Below, in pieces: positions 53,047 through 61,681 of a stretch of DNA of 64,000 bases (within the stretch, counting starts at the first letter, position 1; the number at the start of each line of letters is the position of its first letter). The notes under the pieces are model-generated. The model saw nothing but the letters and a program-made list of their open reading frames with translations. It made no database searches and was not told the DNA's origin. This DNA is from Chryseobacterium sp. Leaf405 (GTDB lineage Bacteria; Bacteroidota; Bacteroidia; Flavobacteriales; Weeksellaceae). The position numbers and the translations under genes are program-made. The stretch spans positions 1 through 64,000 of the forward strand of contig NZ_LMQN01000006.1 of assembly GCF_001425355.1 (NCBI RefSeq), in the 5' to 3' direction.

Positions 53047-53361
53047 TTAACTATTTTGTGGTGTCCACATCTTCAGGAATTTAAATTTCTTCGGATATTC
53101 TTCTCGTGGACAAAATGCCAAAGCAACTTCTTTATTATTAAGTGAAGATTCTGTCAATAAAACAAAATCATATTCATTTTTAAGTTGATCAAATTCTGTT
53201 TCGGTAGCTATACAAACAACCTTTTTAAATATTCCATTCATCCATTGTATCATATTTTCATTATGCTCAAATTTTTTGTAACAAGCTAATGATGCATGTG
53301 CCGTAATTACCGGAACCAATTTATCAGGAATGTCATCTTTTACAACAATGTACATTTTCAT
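53047..53361 (-). CDS. Small PTH2-like (peptidyl-tRNA hydrolase II fold) protein
   Basis: A 104-aa cytoplasmic protein. KMYIVVKDDIP at the start, HASLACYKKF near 22, KKVVCIAT near 46 and EVALAFCP near 78 followed by FKFLKMW resemble the order of motifs in archaeal/eukaryotic-type PTH2. It is shorter than most PTH2 and may not be catalytic. The assignment is moderate; a DUF of unknown role with the same fold is the alternative. Its stop lies 3 nt from the stop of the convergent deformylase-like gene. Confidence 0.6.
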   Translation of the reverse strand: MKMYIVVKDDIPDKLVPVITAHASLACYKKFEHNENMIQWMNGIFKKVVCIATETEFDQLKNEYDFVLLTESSLNNKEVALAFCPREEYPKKFKFLKMWTPQNS

Positions 53362-53390
53362 AATGAATGTTTTTATTTTTTATGTAAATT

Positions 53391-54512
53391 TTAATATTTC
53401 CTGATCTGCACACAGGAAACACTTTCAATTGTAATCTTTTTGCCTACTTTTTTCAATAAACCCGTCTCAGGATTTCTTTTAAATACAACTACATTTCCGC
53501 TTTGTGCGTTGGTTGCAATCAGGAATTTTCCGCTGGGATCAAGTCCGAAAACTCTCGGATGTTTTCCTTTTACAGATTGGTAACCGATTGTTTTTAATGT
53601 TCCGTCATTTTGAATAGAAAATATAGCAATATTATTTTCATTGCCACGGTTGGAGGCGTATAAAAACTTTCCATCAGGTGAAATATGAACATCAGAACTT
53701 TCAAAATCTTCTTTATATTTCTCGGAATGGGTGTTGATTCTTTGAAGATCACTTAATTTCCCATTTTCGTAGGAATAAACACTTACCGCGCCGCCCATTT
53801 CTTCGATACAATAGGCAAATTTTCCGCTGGGATGAAAGGTAAAATGTCTAGGTCCGCTTCCTGAAATCGTTTTGGTAAAGGGAACTTCCGCCTTCTGTAA
53901 AGGTTCAGTGTTCTCATTTTTAAATTGATAGGCTCTGATTTTATCTGCACCTAAATCGGGACAAAACAGATAACTAAAATCAGGAGAAAAAACCGTAGAG
54001 TGGATGTGCGCACGATCCTGTCTGCCTTTGTCTACACTTCCTTCCGTAAACTGAAAATTCTGAACAAAAGGTTCAATTTTTCCGCCTTCAGAAATCGGAT
54101 AAACAGAAATACTTCCCTCCGTATAATTTCCATTCACGAGCCATTTTCCGTTTTTGTGAACAGTAATATACACAGGATTTTCACCGCCGCTTTTTTGTTT
54201 GCTGATGAAAGTTAAGGTTTTATTTTTAGGATTGAATTCAAAACTGCTCACACTTCCTCCGTTTTTCGTTTTACTTTCCGTACAGGCAAAAACATATTTT
54301 CCATCTGGAGAAACCGTAAGAAAAGACGGATTTAAAATTCCTGTAAATGTTGTAACTTTTGAAAGTTTTCCGCTGATCGTATCCAATTCATACACAAAAA
54401 TTCCTTCTTTGTCTTTATCCCGATTGAACGACCCGAAAAAAGCGTAGGTATTTTGACAATAGAAATGAAGAACAGTGAAGATTGTAAGGGCAAAAGTGAG
54501 AAGATTTTTCAA
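53391..54512 (-). CDS. Lactonase family seven-bladed propeller, exported
   Basis: A 373-aa beta-propeller of the 6-phosphogluconolactonase (YbhE/Pgl) type. It has a signal peptide ending near HFYCQ, then repeated blades such as FLTVSPDGKYVFACTES, HSTVFSPDFSYLFCPDLGADKI, RHFTFHPSGKFAYCIEEMGG and DVHISPDGKFLYASNRG. Export argues against a pentose-phosphate role; a sugar-lactone or carboxy-muconate-like lactonase in the periplasm is more likely. The start appears to be TTG at 54512, because no ATG precedes the signal peptide. Confidence 0.85.
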   Translation of the reverse strand: MKNLLTFALTIFTVLHFYCQNTYAFFGSFNRDKDKEGIFVYELDTISGKLSKVTTFTGILNPSFLTVSPDGKYVFACTESKTKNGGSVSSFEFNPKNKTLTFISKQKSGGENPVYITVHKNGKWLVNGNYTEGSISVYPISEGGKIEPFVQNFQFTEGSVDKGRQDRAHIHSTVFSPDFSYLFCPDLGADKIRAYQFKNENTEPLQKAEVPFTKTISGSGPRHFTFHPSGKFAYCIEEMGGAVSVYSYENGKLSDLQRINTHSEKYKEDFESSDVHISPDGKFLYASNRGNENNIAIFSIQNDGTLKTIGYQSVKGKHPRVFGLDPSGKFLIATNAQSGNVVVFKRNPETGLLKKVGKKITIESVSCVQIRKY

Positions 54513-54540
54513 AATGTTGATTGATAAAAAGGAAAGTGAT

Positions 54541-54792
54541 TTAAAATTTCAAATTTCGGGATTTAATTTCTTTTTCCAATCCCTTTATGTCTGTCTGGTT
54601 TTTTACCAAAAAAAATATAAAAATTAATGGAAAAAATGTAAAAAAACCAAAACCATTTTTTACGGCACTATAAGCTGCTATGCCTATAAATAAGCCAATA
54701 AGAACAGCAGTTATGATATTGTTAGATTTTATTTTTTTCCTTTTTTCTAATAATTCTTCGTCACTTAATTCAGTAAATCCTTTTTTTTCCAT
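54541..54792 (-). CDS. Small two-helix membrane protein, unknown
   Basis: An 83-aa protein: a charged N-terminus (EKKGFTELSDEELLEKRKKIK), two adjacent hydrophobic helices (IITAVLIGLFIGIAAYSAV, FGFFTFFPLIFIFFLV) and a charged tail (KGLEKEIKSR). No family recognised; proteins of this shape are common in Flavobacteriia. It lies between the lactonase and the HxlR regulator on the same strand. Confidence 0.65.
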   Translation of the reverse strand: MEKKGFTELSDEELLEKRKKIKSNNIITAVLIGLFIGIAAYSAVKNGFGFFTFFPLIFIFFLVKNQTDIKGLEKEIKSRNLKF

Positions 54793-54870
54793 ATATTGAA
54801 TGTTTAATTGTTATGTTTTCAGATTGGATTATTATAAATTTTTGCTGAGATTTGGCTTTATCTATTTCAA

Positions 54871-55242
54871 TTATTCCTCCGAAGTTCTACCGTACAATGT
54901 ATTTCTATATTCAATGCCCCAATTGGCAATTTCATCAATAATTGAAGACAGCGTTTTCCCGAATTCTGTAATTTCGTATTCTACGGTAACGGGTTTTGTA
55001 TTGAGAACTGTTCGGCTGATCAAGTGATTCATTTCCAGATCCTGCAATTCTTTGGACAGCATTTTTGTTCCAATCCCGTCCACTTCTCTCAACAAATCCA
55101 TAAAACGAAGCTTATCACCCTGGATTAACGTTCCTAAAATATGAAATTTCCACTTGCCCGAAAGGATTTCCATCGTGTCTTTTATGGCGAGAATACGGTT
55201 TTTACACATTGTAGAACTGTTGAGAATGGGTACTTTTTTCAT
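54871..55242 (-). CDS. HxlR family transcriptional regulator
   Basis: A 123-aa winged-helix protein. The HxlR core ILSGKWKFHILGTLIQG (near 28), LRFMDLLREVDGIGTKMLSKEL and the wing VTVEYEITEFGKTL are all present. A cysteine near the N-terminus (MCKNRI) is the common redox-sensing position in this family. It is divergent from a DsbA-like gene, and two dyads lie in the shared gap, so thiol-responsive control of that gene is likely. Confidence 0.9.
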   Translation of the reverse strand: MKKVPILNSSTMCKNRILAIKDTMEILSGKWKFHILGTLIQGDKLRFMDLLREVDGIGTKMLSKELQDLEMNHLISRTVLNTKPVTVEYEITEFGKTLSSIIDEIANWGIEYRNTLYGRTSEE

Positions 55243-55283
55243 GACAAAATTTCTTTACCGTAAATTTAAATATTATTTTTAAT

Positions 55284-55319
55284 AGTTCCCTATGGGAAAC
55301 TACTTTCTAAAAGGAAACT
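55284..55319. promoter_or_regulatory. Two adjacent dyads, putative HxlR operator
   Basis: AGTTCCC, TAT, GGGAAACT (55284-55301) is immediately followed by ACTTTCT, AAA, AGGAAACT (55302-55319). Both are imperfect inverted repeats of the same GGAAACT half-site. They lie in the 203-bp gap between the divergent hxlR and DsbA-like genes. Confidence 0.5.
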
Positions 55320-55445
55320 GATAGCGATTGTAAACTCTGCATTATTTATTTTTGTATTATAAGAATATTGGATTTTATAATGAATGAAGATATTTTGATC
55401 ATTAAATAGTACTTATTATATCGTATTAATTAGAAATATAGTTTA

Positions 55446-56453
55446 ATGAATTTTTATAAAATTTTAGTAATAAACTGTCTTACTGTAGTTTCACTATCGT
55501 GTAACGGACAGACGGACAAGAAAAATAATTTAAAAATGACAAACAATACAACGAGTAAAAATCCTCTTCTTTGCGATCCTGAAACTGGAGTATGCGGAAT
55601 GCCTGAAACAAATGAAGCATCGGGAACTATTGTAGAAAAGACAGAAAAATCTGTTAAGGTTGTTTATTTTACGGACCCAATCTGTTCTTCTTGCTGGGGA
55701 ATTGAGCCACAGCTAAGAAAATTAAAACTTGAATACGGAAATGATATTGAGGTCGAATATCACATGGGAGGTCTTCTTCCGGACTGGAGTTATAACAGCG
55801 GTGGTATCAGTAAACCGTCTGATGTTGCGCATCATTGGGATGAGGTAAGTGTTTATTATGATATGCCGATCGACGGAGATGTTTGGTTGGAAGATCCTTT
55901 GAATTCTTCTTATCCGCCTTCGATTGCTTTCAAAGCTGCACAGTTGCAGGATAAAGAGAAGGCTATTTTATTTATGAGAGAGCTGAGAGAATTGGTTTTC
56001 TTAAAGAAAAAGAATATTGCAAAATGGGAACATATTGCTGCTGCTGCTCAAAAAGTTGGTTTAGATACCAATCAATTGAAAACAGATTTCGAAGGAAATG
56101 CAAAAACGCTTTTTGAAAATGATCTAAAATTGGCAAGAGAGTATGGTGTGAGAGGTTTTCCTACAATGTTTTTTGTAAATGACGGTGGTAAAAAAGAAAT
56201 GGTTTATGGTACAAAACCTTATCCTTTCTACGAAACAGCGGTGTTGACGATCAATCCGAAAGCTGAAAAAATTGATTTTGCTAAAGATTGGGAATCTCTG
56301 TTTAAAAAGTATAATTCTCTTACTGCAAAAGAATTTACAGAATTATCCGGAACTAATCGTAAAGACAGTGAAAGAGTCTTAAATGAACTGACTTCTAAAG
56401 GTAAACTGGAAAAATTAACAACAAAAAACGGAACACTTTGGACAAAAATTTAA
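55446..56453 (+). CDS. DsbA-like lipoprotein with winged-helix-like tail
   Basis: A 335-aa protein with a lipoprotein signal ending at Cys19. A second Cys pair (C43, C50) lies in the linker, then comes a DsbA/FrnE-type thioredoxin fold with active site DPICSSCWG (C80, C83), the helical insert and cis-Pro region RGFPTMFF near 238. Residues about 285-335 look like a small winged helix (LTAKEFTELSGTNRKDSERVL, then LTSKGKLEKLTTKNGTLW). Such a DNA-binding-like tail on an exported lipoprotein is odd. It resembles the SpxH/YjbH group. Divergent from hxlR, its probable regulator. Confidence 0.8.
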   Translation: MNFYKILVINCLTVVSLSCNGQTDKKNNLKMTNNTTSKNPLLCDPETGVCGMPETNEASGTIVEKTEKSVKVVYFTDPICSSCWGIEPQLRKLKLEYGNDIEVEYHMGGLLPDWSYNSGGISKPSDVAHHWDEVSVYYDMPIDGDVWLEDPLNSSYPPSIAFKAAQLQDKEKAILFMRELRELVFLKKKNIAKWEHIAAAAQKVGLDTNQLKTDFEGNAKTLFENDLKLAREYGVRGFPTMFFVNDGGKKEMVYGTKPYPFYETAVLTINPKAEKIDFAKDWESLFKKYNSLTAKEFTELSGTNRKDSERVLNELTSKGKLEKLTTKNGTLWTKI

Positions 56454-56520
56454 TTTGTCTTGATAAGCGTTTTTAGATTCGGACTCATCATCGGATTTAA
56501 ATTGATTATTACTTTATTAT

Positions 56521-56553
56521 AAAAAAATCAGCTTCCGAGGAAGCTGATTTTTT
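56521..56553. terminator. Bidirectional terminator, DsbA-like / ohr
   Basis: AAAATCAGCTTCC, 2-nt loop GA, GGAAGCTGATTTT: a long perfect hairpin with A-run and T-run, between convergent genes. Confidence 0.92.
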
Positions 56554-56574
56554 GATTTATTAATGGAAGAAATC

Positions 56575-56997
56575 TTAGTTATTCGTTACTGAAAGTTTAA
56601 CTTCAATATTATTTCTTGTTGCATTCGAATAAGGACAGATTTCGTGCGCTTTTTCCGTTAAAGATTGAGCTTCTTCGATGGAAACTTCAGGAATATTGAC
56701 ATCCAATTCCACAGCCAGACCAAATCCTCCGTTGTCTATCTGTCCGATGCTCACCTGAGCGGTAACCGTTGTTTCACCCGTTTTTATTTTTGATAAACTG
56801 ATCACTCTGTTCAGTGCGCTGTCGAAACACGCAGAATATCCTGCTGCAAAAAGCATTTCAGGATTTGCAAAATCATCGTTGGTGCCACCTAATGCTTTGG
56901 GCATTTTTACTTCAAGATCTAGAATTCCGTTTTCGCTTTTTACATGACCATTTCTTCCTCCTTTTGCCGTTACTTTTGTTGTATATAAAGTTTTCAT
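56575..56997 (-). CDS. ohr: Organic hydroperoxide resistance protein Ohr
   Basis: A 140-aa OsmC/Ohr-family peroxidase. The reactive cysteines lie in YSACFDSAL (near 54) and HEICPYSNATRNN (near 119), the pair that reduces organic hydroperoxides using lipoylated or other dithiols. It starts one base after the stop of ohrR, so the two are translated together. LipB lies 1.3 kb away, which may be chance. The neighbouring nitroreductase completes a peroxide-response unit. Confidence 0.94.
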   Translation of the reverse strand: MKTLYTTKVTAKGGRNGHVKSENGILDLEVKMPKALGGTNDDFANPEMLFAAGYSACFDSALNRVISLSKIKTGETTVTAQVSIGQIDNGGFGLAVELDVNIPEVSIEEAQSLTEKAHEICPYSNATRNNIEVKLSVTNN

Positions 56998-57432
56998 TTA
57001 TTTTTCTATTTTGATTAATATTTTTTGAATTGTTTCTTTTAAATCGAGTAGATCTTTGGTTTCAATACCAATTTTCTGCTGAATCTTCTCGGGAATTTCG
57101 CAGGCCTTTTGTTGAAGCTGCCTTCCGTTGTCAGTAAGAAAAATTTCAACTACTCTTTCGTCTTCTTTTTTTCTTTTTCTTATAAGAAATTCTTTAGCTT
57201 CCAGTCTTTTCAGGAGTGGAGTTAAAGTTCCACTGTCGAGAAATAGTTTGTCTCCGATATGACTTACGGTTAACCCATCATTTTCCCAAAGTACCATCAT
57301 CACGAGATATTGAGGGTAAGTAATACCAATCTCATCAAGAAAAGGACGATACAATCCTGTGATCTCTTTTGCAATCACATACAACGGAAAACAAATCTGA
57401 TTTTCTAATTGCAGCTGCTTTAAATTTTCCAT
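56998..57432 (-). CDS. ohrR: MarR family peroxide sensor OhrR
   Basis: A 144-aa MarR-type repressor. The motif ENQICFPLYV near residue 10 carries the conserved reactive cysteine (C14) that senses organic peroxide in OhrR proteins. The winged helix (LTVSHIGDKLFLDSGTLTPLLKRLE, wing RKKEDERVVEIFLT) follows. It is immediately upstream of ohr and 27 nt downstream of a nitroreductase gene, and a matching palindrome lies at the promoter of that three-gene unit. Confidence 0.93.
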   Translation of the reverse strand: MENLKQLQLENQICFPLYVIAKEITGLYRPFLDEIGITYPQYLVMMVLWENDGLTVSHIGDKLFLDSGTLTPLLKRLEAKEFLIRKRKKEDERVVEIFLTDNGRQLQQKACEIPEKIQQKIGIETKDLLDLKETIQKILIKIEK

Positions 57433-57459
57433 GAGATTGAATGACTGGTTAATAAAATA

Positions 57460-58092
57460 TTATTTTTTAATGATAAATTCCTCCATCGGAATTCTTACTT
57501 TCTTCATGTGTGAAAGGTAATCGTTTTCAATATCTCTATACCCTAAATACAATAAAGTCACACTTTTTAATCCAAGTTCTTTCAGTTTTAAAATCTCATC
57601 TACCACCTCGTTGCTAAAACCTTCTGCGGGTGTAGAATCAATTTTCAATTCTGCTGCCTGAGCCATTGCCAAACCTAATGCAATATAAGTCTGTCTTGCA
57701 GTGTGCGCAAAATGCTGTTCCGAAGTTTGTGCATTATACATTTGTTTAATTTTATCGGTGTAACTTCCGAATCGACCTCTTGGCAATTCTCTTACATCGG
57801 TATGATGATCATATACTTTATCGATTTTTTCATCGGAGTAACTGTCCCAGGCAGCGAAAACCAATACATGAGAAGAATCTCTCATCACTTCAGGATTCAA
57901 AGCTCCTTTCACCATCTTTTCTTTCAATTCCTGATTTTCTACCACGATCACTCTGAAAGGTTGCAGTCCTGATGAAGTAGGAGCCAGTCTTGCAGCTTCT
58001 AAAATTTTATTTAAATCTTCCTCAGATACTTTTTTCGTCGAATCGTATGCTTTTACGGCGTGTCTCCAATTTAGGTCTTCTATTAATGACAT
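57460..58092 (-). CDS. NAD(P)H-dependent nitroreductase family protein
   Basis: A 210-aa FMN enzyme of the nitroreductase (NfsB-like) family: RHAVKAYDSTKKVS at the start, RLAPTSSGLQPFRV near 36, then ALGLAMAQAAELKIDSTPAEGF near 140 and a closing GYR near 190. It reduces quinones or nitro compounds with NAD(P)H in the cytoplasm. It is first in the probable nitroreductase-ohrR-ohr operon, so it should be induced by organic peroxide or electrophiles. Confidence 0.9.
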   Translation of the reverse strand: MSLIEDLNWRHAVKAYDSTKKVSEEDLNKILEAARLAPTSSGLQPFRVIVVENQELKEKMVKGALNPEVMRDSSHVLVFAAWDSYSDEKIDKVYDHHTDVRELPRGRFGSYTDKIKQMYNAQTSEQHFAHTARQTYIALGLAMAQAAELKIDSTPAEGFSNEVVDEILKLKELGLKSVTLLYLGYRDIENDYLSHMKKVRIPMEEFIIKK

Positions 58093-58136
58093 CTTGTTTT
58101 ATTTTAAAAATTAATTTGTTTATGATATTGATTATG

Positions 58137-58144
58137 CAAATATA
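58137..58144 (-). promoter_or_regulatory. -7 promoter element of the nitroreductase-ohrR-ohr unit
   Basis: On the minus strand the sequence is TATATTTG, an exact TAnnTTTG match, 45 nt before the nitroreductase ATG and 5 nt from the palindrome at 58150-58173. Confidence 0.6.
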
Positions 58145-58149
58145 CTGCC

Positions 58150-58173
58150 AATTAAATTGTGTGCAATTTAATT
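58150..58173. promoter_or_regulatory. MarR/OhrR-type operator palindrome
   Basis: AATTAAATTG and CAATTTAATT are perfect inverse copies separated by TGTG. The AATTG..CAATT core is typical of MarR/OhrR operators. It covers the expected -33 region of the promoter at 58137. Confidence 0.65.
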
Positions 58174-58241
58174 TTATAAAATATTATTGTTGATGAAATC
58201 TATGATATTTAAATTTAAGAATCCCTTAATAGATAAATAAT

Positions 58242-58271
58242 AAAAAAATCTGCCTCAAAAAGAAACAGATT
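58242..58271 (-). terminator. Terminator of lipB
   Basis: On the minus strand AATCTG and CAGATT pair across a 12-nt T-rich loop and are followed by a run of T. It is weak in stem length but well placed 22 nt past the lipB stop. Confidence 0.6.
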
Positions 58272-58293
58272 CATATAATTAAAAAAAGAATTT

Positions 58294-59025
58294 TTAGGCT
58301 TTCACAAGTAATTCTGCTTCAAAAACATCAGTAAAATGTTTTCTTATTTTGGTTTTAATATCTTCCATTTCTTCGGAAGTCAATTCTCTTTCAAGCTCTC
58401 TTTTCATAGAAGTTACCTGTTTGTCTTTGATTCCACACGGAATAATGTACTCAAAATAACGCATATCGGTATTCACATTTAAAGCAAAACCGTGCAATGT
58501 TACCCAACGGGAAGCTTTTACACCCATGGCGCATATTTTTCTGGCGTAAGGTTTTCCCACATCAAACCAAACTCCGGTTTCTCCAGGAGAACGTTCTCCT
58601 TTTAAACCGTATTCGGCGAGTGTTCGGATAATCACTTCTTCAAGATTTCTCATGTATTTATGAATATCGGTAAAGAAATTTTCAAGATCCAGAACAGGGT
58701 AGCCGACAATTTGTCCGTAACCATGATAAGTGATGTCGCCGCCACGGTTCACTTTTACGAAAGTAGCATCGATTTCCTTTAATTGATCAATTCCGGCAAG
58801 CATATTTTCTTCATGTCCGCTTTTGCCAAGCGTATACACATGGGGATGTTCTACCAAAAGAAAATGATTGGGCGTTGTGCTATGTTGTTCAGCAGGAAGA
58901 TCTCTGTTTTTAATTTTAGTATCAATAATATCTTTCATCAGTTTTTCCTGATAATCCCAAGAGGGCTGATATTCTTTGATGCCTAAATCTTCAAATTCTA
59001 CTACTTTATTCTGATGTGTGTTCAT
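58294..59025 (-). CDS. lipB: Lipoyl(octanoyl) transferase LipB
   Basis: A 243-aa octanoyltransferase. NRGGDITYHGYGQIVGYPVLDL near residue 93, the catalytic Lys in MGVKASRW near 160 and the nucleophilic Cys in IIPCGI near 193 are all present. It moves octanoyl groups from ACP to lipoyl domains in the cytoplasm, the first step of lipoate synthesis. The length is a little above the E. coli enzyme because of an N-terminal extension. It lies 32 nt downstream of trpA on the same strand and may receive readthrough from the trp operon. Confidence 0.95.
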   Translation of the reverse strand: MNTHQNKVVEFEDLGIKEYQPSWDYQEKLMKDIIDTKIKNRDLPAEQHSTTPNHFLLVEHPHVYTLGKSGHEENMLAGIDQLKEIDATFVKVNRGGDITYHGYGQIVGYPVLDLENFFTDIHKYMRNLEEVIIRTLAEYGLKGERSPGETGVWFDVGKPYARKICAMGVKASRWVTLHGFALNVNTDMRYFEYIIPCGIKDKQVTSMKRELERELTSEEMEDIKTKIRKHFTDVFEAELLVKA

Positions 59026-59057
59026 ACCAATTTTTGATTAGACAAATTTAGTGATTT

Positions 59058-59792
59058 TTACGCTTTTATGGAATGGATGAAATCTATCGCTTTTTTCTTC
59101 CAATCTCTATTTTGTAGTAAAATATTCACAAAAGCAGTTCCTATAATTCCGCCGTCTGCTTTTTCGGTCACATTTTCAAAATCTTCTTTTGATTTAATAC
59201 CGAAACCAATCATTACAGGATTTTTCAACGGAAGAGCTGAAAGTCTCGATAAATAATCTTCATTTTTTAAAACAGTATTTTCATTTCCTGTTGTGGAAGA
59301 AGAACTTACGGCATATAAAAACCCTGAACTTAAAGAATCAAGATACAAAATCCGTTCATCCGACGTTTCCGGAGTGACTAAAAACGTGAAATTCAGATTG
59401 TGTTTTTTTAAAATTTCCCGGTAATTTCTTTCGAATTCAATAGCAGGTAAATCCGGAATAATTAATCCTGAAACTCCACTTTCAGAACATTCTTTACAAA
59501 AATTCTCAAATCCGAAACTTAAAACTGGATTAATATAACCCATTAAAATTACCGGAACTTTAATTTCATTTTTAATTGATTTTAGTTGGGAAAATAATGT
59601 AGAAATTGTCATCCCGTTTTTCAGAGCCAGTTCGTGAGCCTGTGAAATCACCGGACCATCGGCAACCGGATCAGAATACGGCATCCCGATTTCCATCATA
59701 TCTGCCCCGGAATCCTGAATTAATTTTATAATATCAGCCGTATCATCCAATTGTGGAATTCCCGCTGTGAAGTATATGTTGAGTTTTTTCAT
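59058..59792 (-). CDS. trpA: Tryptophan synthase alpha chain
   Basis: A 244-aa TIM-barrel enzyme. The catalytic Glu is in MMEIGMPYSDPVADGP near residue 37, with the second acid in LIIPDLPAIEFE near 113, then LVTPETSDER and VMIGFGIKSKED. It splits indole-3-glycerol phosphate to indole, which passes through a tunnel to TrpB. It is the last gene of the trp operon, 53 nt after trpB. Confidence 0.96.
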   Translation of the reverse strand: MKKLNIYFTAGIPQLDDTADIIKLIQDSGADMMEIGMPYSDPVADGPVISQAHELALKNGMTISTLFSQLKSIKNEIKVPVILMGYINPVLSFGFENFCKECSESGVSGLIIPDLPAIEFERNYREILKKHNLNFTFLVTPETSDERILYLDSLSSGFLYAVSSSSTTGNENTVLKNEDYLSRLSALPLKNPVMIGFGIKSKEDFENVTEKADGGIIGTAFVNILLQNRDWKKKAIDFIHSIKA

Positions 59793-59845
59793 TTTTTTAG
59801 AATTTAAAGGTGGAAATTAAATTTAGAGCGTTGAAATACTAATTT

Positions 59846-61039
59846 CTAACTACTAGCGTCTAATTTCTTTAAGTAAGTTTCCATATCCTTATCGCCGCGA
59901 CCGCTGAGACAGATCACCACAATATCATTTTCATTAAACTTTTTCTTGTCTAAAACCGCCAATGCATGAGCACTTTCCAAAGCGGGTATGATTCCTTCCA
60001 ATTTGGTTAATTCAAAAGCAGATTGTAAAGCTTCATCATCATTAATACTGAAAAATTCTGCCCGTTTTTCATTAAATAAATTTGCATGAAATGGTCCTAT
60101 TCCTGGATAGTCCAGCCCTGCGGAAATCGAATGAGGTTCGATAACCTGACCGTCTTCGGTTTGCATCACCAGGCTTTTACTTCCGTGTAAAATGCCCAAA
60201 GTTCCCAGAAAAGTAGTCGCAGCCGATTTTCCTGAATCAACTCCGAAACCTCCGGCTTCAGCTGCAATAATTTTTACATTTTCTTCTTCCACAAAATGGT
60301 AGAAAGTTCCTGCCGCATTGCTTCCTCCACCAACACAGGCGATCACATAATCAGGGTTTTCCCTTCCGATATGTTCAAAAAGCTGTTCTTTAATTTCTTT
60401 TGAAATAACACTCTGAAATCTCGCTACTAAATCGGGAAACGGATGCGGACCGACCACACTTCCTATCACGTAATGAGTTGTAACAGGATTGTTGATCCAA
60501 TCTTTTAATGCTTCATTAACAGCATCTTTCAGTGTTTTGGAGCCCGAGGTTGCAGCGATTACTGTTGCGCCTAACATTTTCATTCTTGCGACGTTCGGAG
60601 CTTGTCTTGCAATATCGATTTCACCCATATAAACAATGCATTCCAAGCCTAATAGAGCACAAGCCGTTGCTGTTGCGACACCGTGTTGTCCGGCACCGGT
60701 TTCTGCAATAATTCTCGTTTTACCAAGACGTTTTGCCAATAAAACCTGACCCAGCGCATTGTTAATTTTGTGTGCTCCGGTATGATTCAGATCTTCTCTT
60801 TTTAAATAAATCTGCGTATTGTATTTCTGACTTAAATTTTTAGCAAAATACAAAGGTGTTGCGCGACCCACGTAATTTTTTAACAAACCCTGATATTCCT
60901 GTTGAAAATCTTCAGATTCAATAATTTCAAGATAATTTTTCTGTAATTCTTCTACATTCGGATACAGCATTTCGGGGATAAAAGCACCTCCAAATTCTCC
61001 GTAATATCCGTTTTCATCGGGATTTTTATAATTTTTCAT
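59846..61039 (-). CDS. trpB: Tryptophan synthase beta chain
   Basis: A 397-aa PLP enzyme. It starts with the usual [15 protein letters not shown], the PLP lysine is in [14 protein letters not shown] near residue 86, and the phosphate loop is [12 protein letters not shown] near 230. It joins indole to serine. Its ATG lies inside the end of trpF (14-nt overlap), so translation of the two is coupled. Confidence 0.97.
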   Translation of the reverse strand: MKNYKNPDENGYYGEFGGAFIPEMLYPNVEELQKNYLEIIESEDFQQEYQGLLKNYVGRATPLYFAKNLSQKYNTQIYLKREDLNHTGAHKINNALGQVLLAKRLGKTRIIAETGAGQHGVATATACALLGLECIVYMGEIDIARQAPNVARMKMLGATVIAATSGSKTLKDAVNEALKDWINNPVTTHYVIGSVVGPHPFPDLVARFQSVISKEIKEQLFEHIGRENPDYVIACVGGGSNAAGTFYHFVEEENVKIIAAEAGGFGVDSGKSAATTFLGTLGILHGSKSLVMQTEDGQVIEPHSISAGLDYPGIGPFHANLFNEKRAEFFSINDDEALQSAFELTKLEGIIPALESAHALAVLDKKKFNENDIVVICLSGRGDKDMETYLKKLDASS

Positions 61040-61670
61040 GAAATTTTTTTATTTTATGTATGTCTTTAATTCCTGCTTGCGATTCAAATTTTGAATTAAT
61101 ATCTAATGCAAATGGTTGTTGATTTAAAAGAGCAAGATCTTTTATATTTTCTTCTGAAATTCCACCACTTAAAAAATAAGGAAGGGGTATTTCTATTTCA
61201 TTTAACATATGCCAATCGAATTGTTTTCCGGTTCCTCCAAATGCTTTTGAGTCGGTATCAAAGAGAAAATAGTTGCTAGTCTTTAATTGTTGATTGATGG
61301 TTTTTTGTAATTCATTATAAGATTGTTTGCCAATTCTTAGTACTTTAATAATTCCAATTTTCGGATTTAATTTTATTCTCAGTTTTACAATAAAATTTTC
61401 ACTTTCATCGCCATGAAGCTGGATAAAATTAAGACTTGTTTTTTCAGCTATTTCAATAATTTTTTCTACACTTTCATTAACAAAAACGCCAAATTTTCCC
61501 TGATGACTGATTGTTGAAATTTCATCTGAACTCAAATGATTCAAAACATATCTTGGTGATTTTTCATAGAAAATAAAACCAAGAAAATCTACATTCATAG
61601 AAATTAATTCCTGAATCTGATGTAATTGAGTCAGGCCGCAGACTTTTAATTTGGGTTGAATTGTATTCAT
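61026..61670 (-). CDS. trpF: Phosphoribosylanthranilate isomerase
   Basis: A 214-aa TIM-barrel isomerase. [12 protein letters not shown] near the N-terminus includes the catalytic cysteine, [27 protein letters not shown] lies near 85, and [19 protein letters not shown] carries the catalytic Asp. ATG 61670 fits the family start; a TTG at 61685, which would overlap the trpC stop by 4 nt, is an alternative that adds five residues. The gene end overlaps the trpB start by 14 nt. Confidence 0.93.
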   Translation of the reverse strand: MNTIQPKLKVCGLTQLHQIQELISMNVDFLGFIFYEKSPRYVLNHLSSDEISTISHQGKFGVFVNESVEKIIEIAEKTSLNFIQLHGDESENFIVKLRIKLNPKIGIIKVLRIGKQSYNELQKTINQQLKTSNYFLFDTDSKAFGGTGKQFDWHMLNEIEIPLPYFLSGGISEENIKDLALLNQQPFALDINSKFESQAGIKDIHKIKKFHEKL

Positions 61671-61681
61671 TTTAAGTGTAC

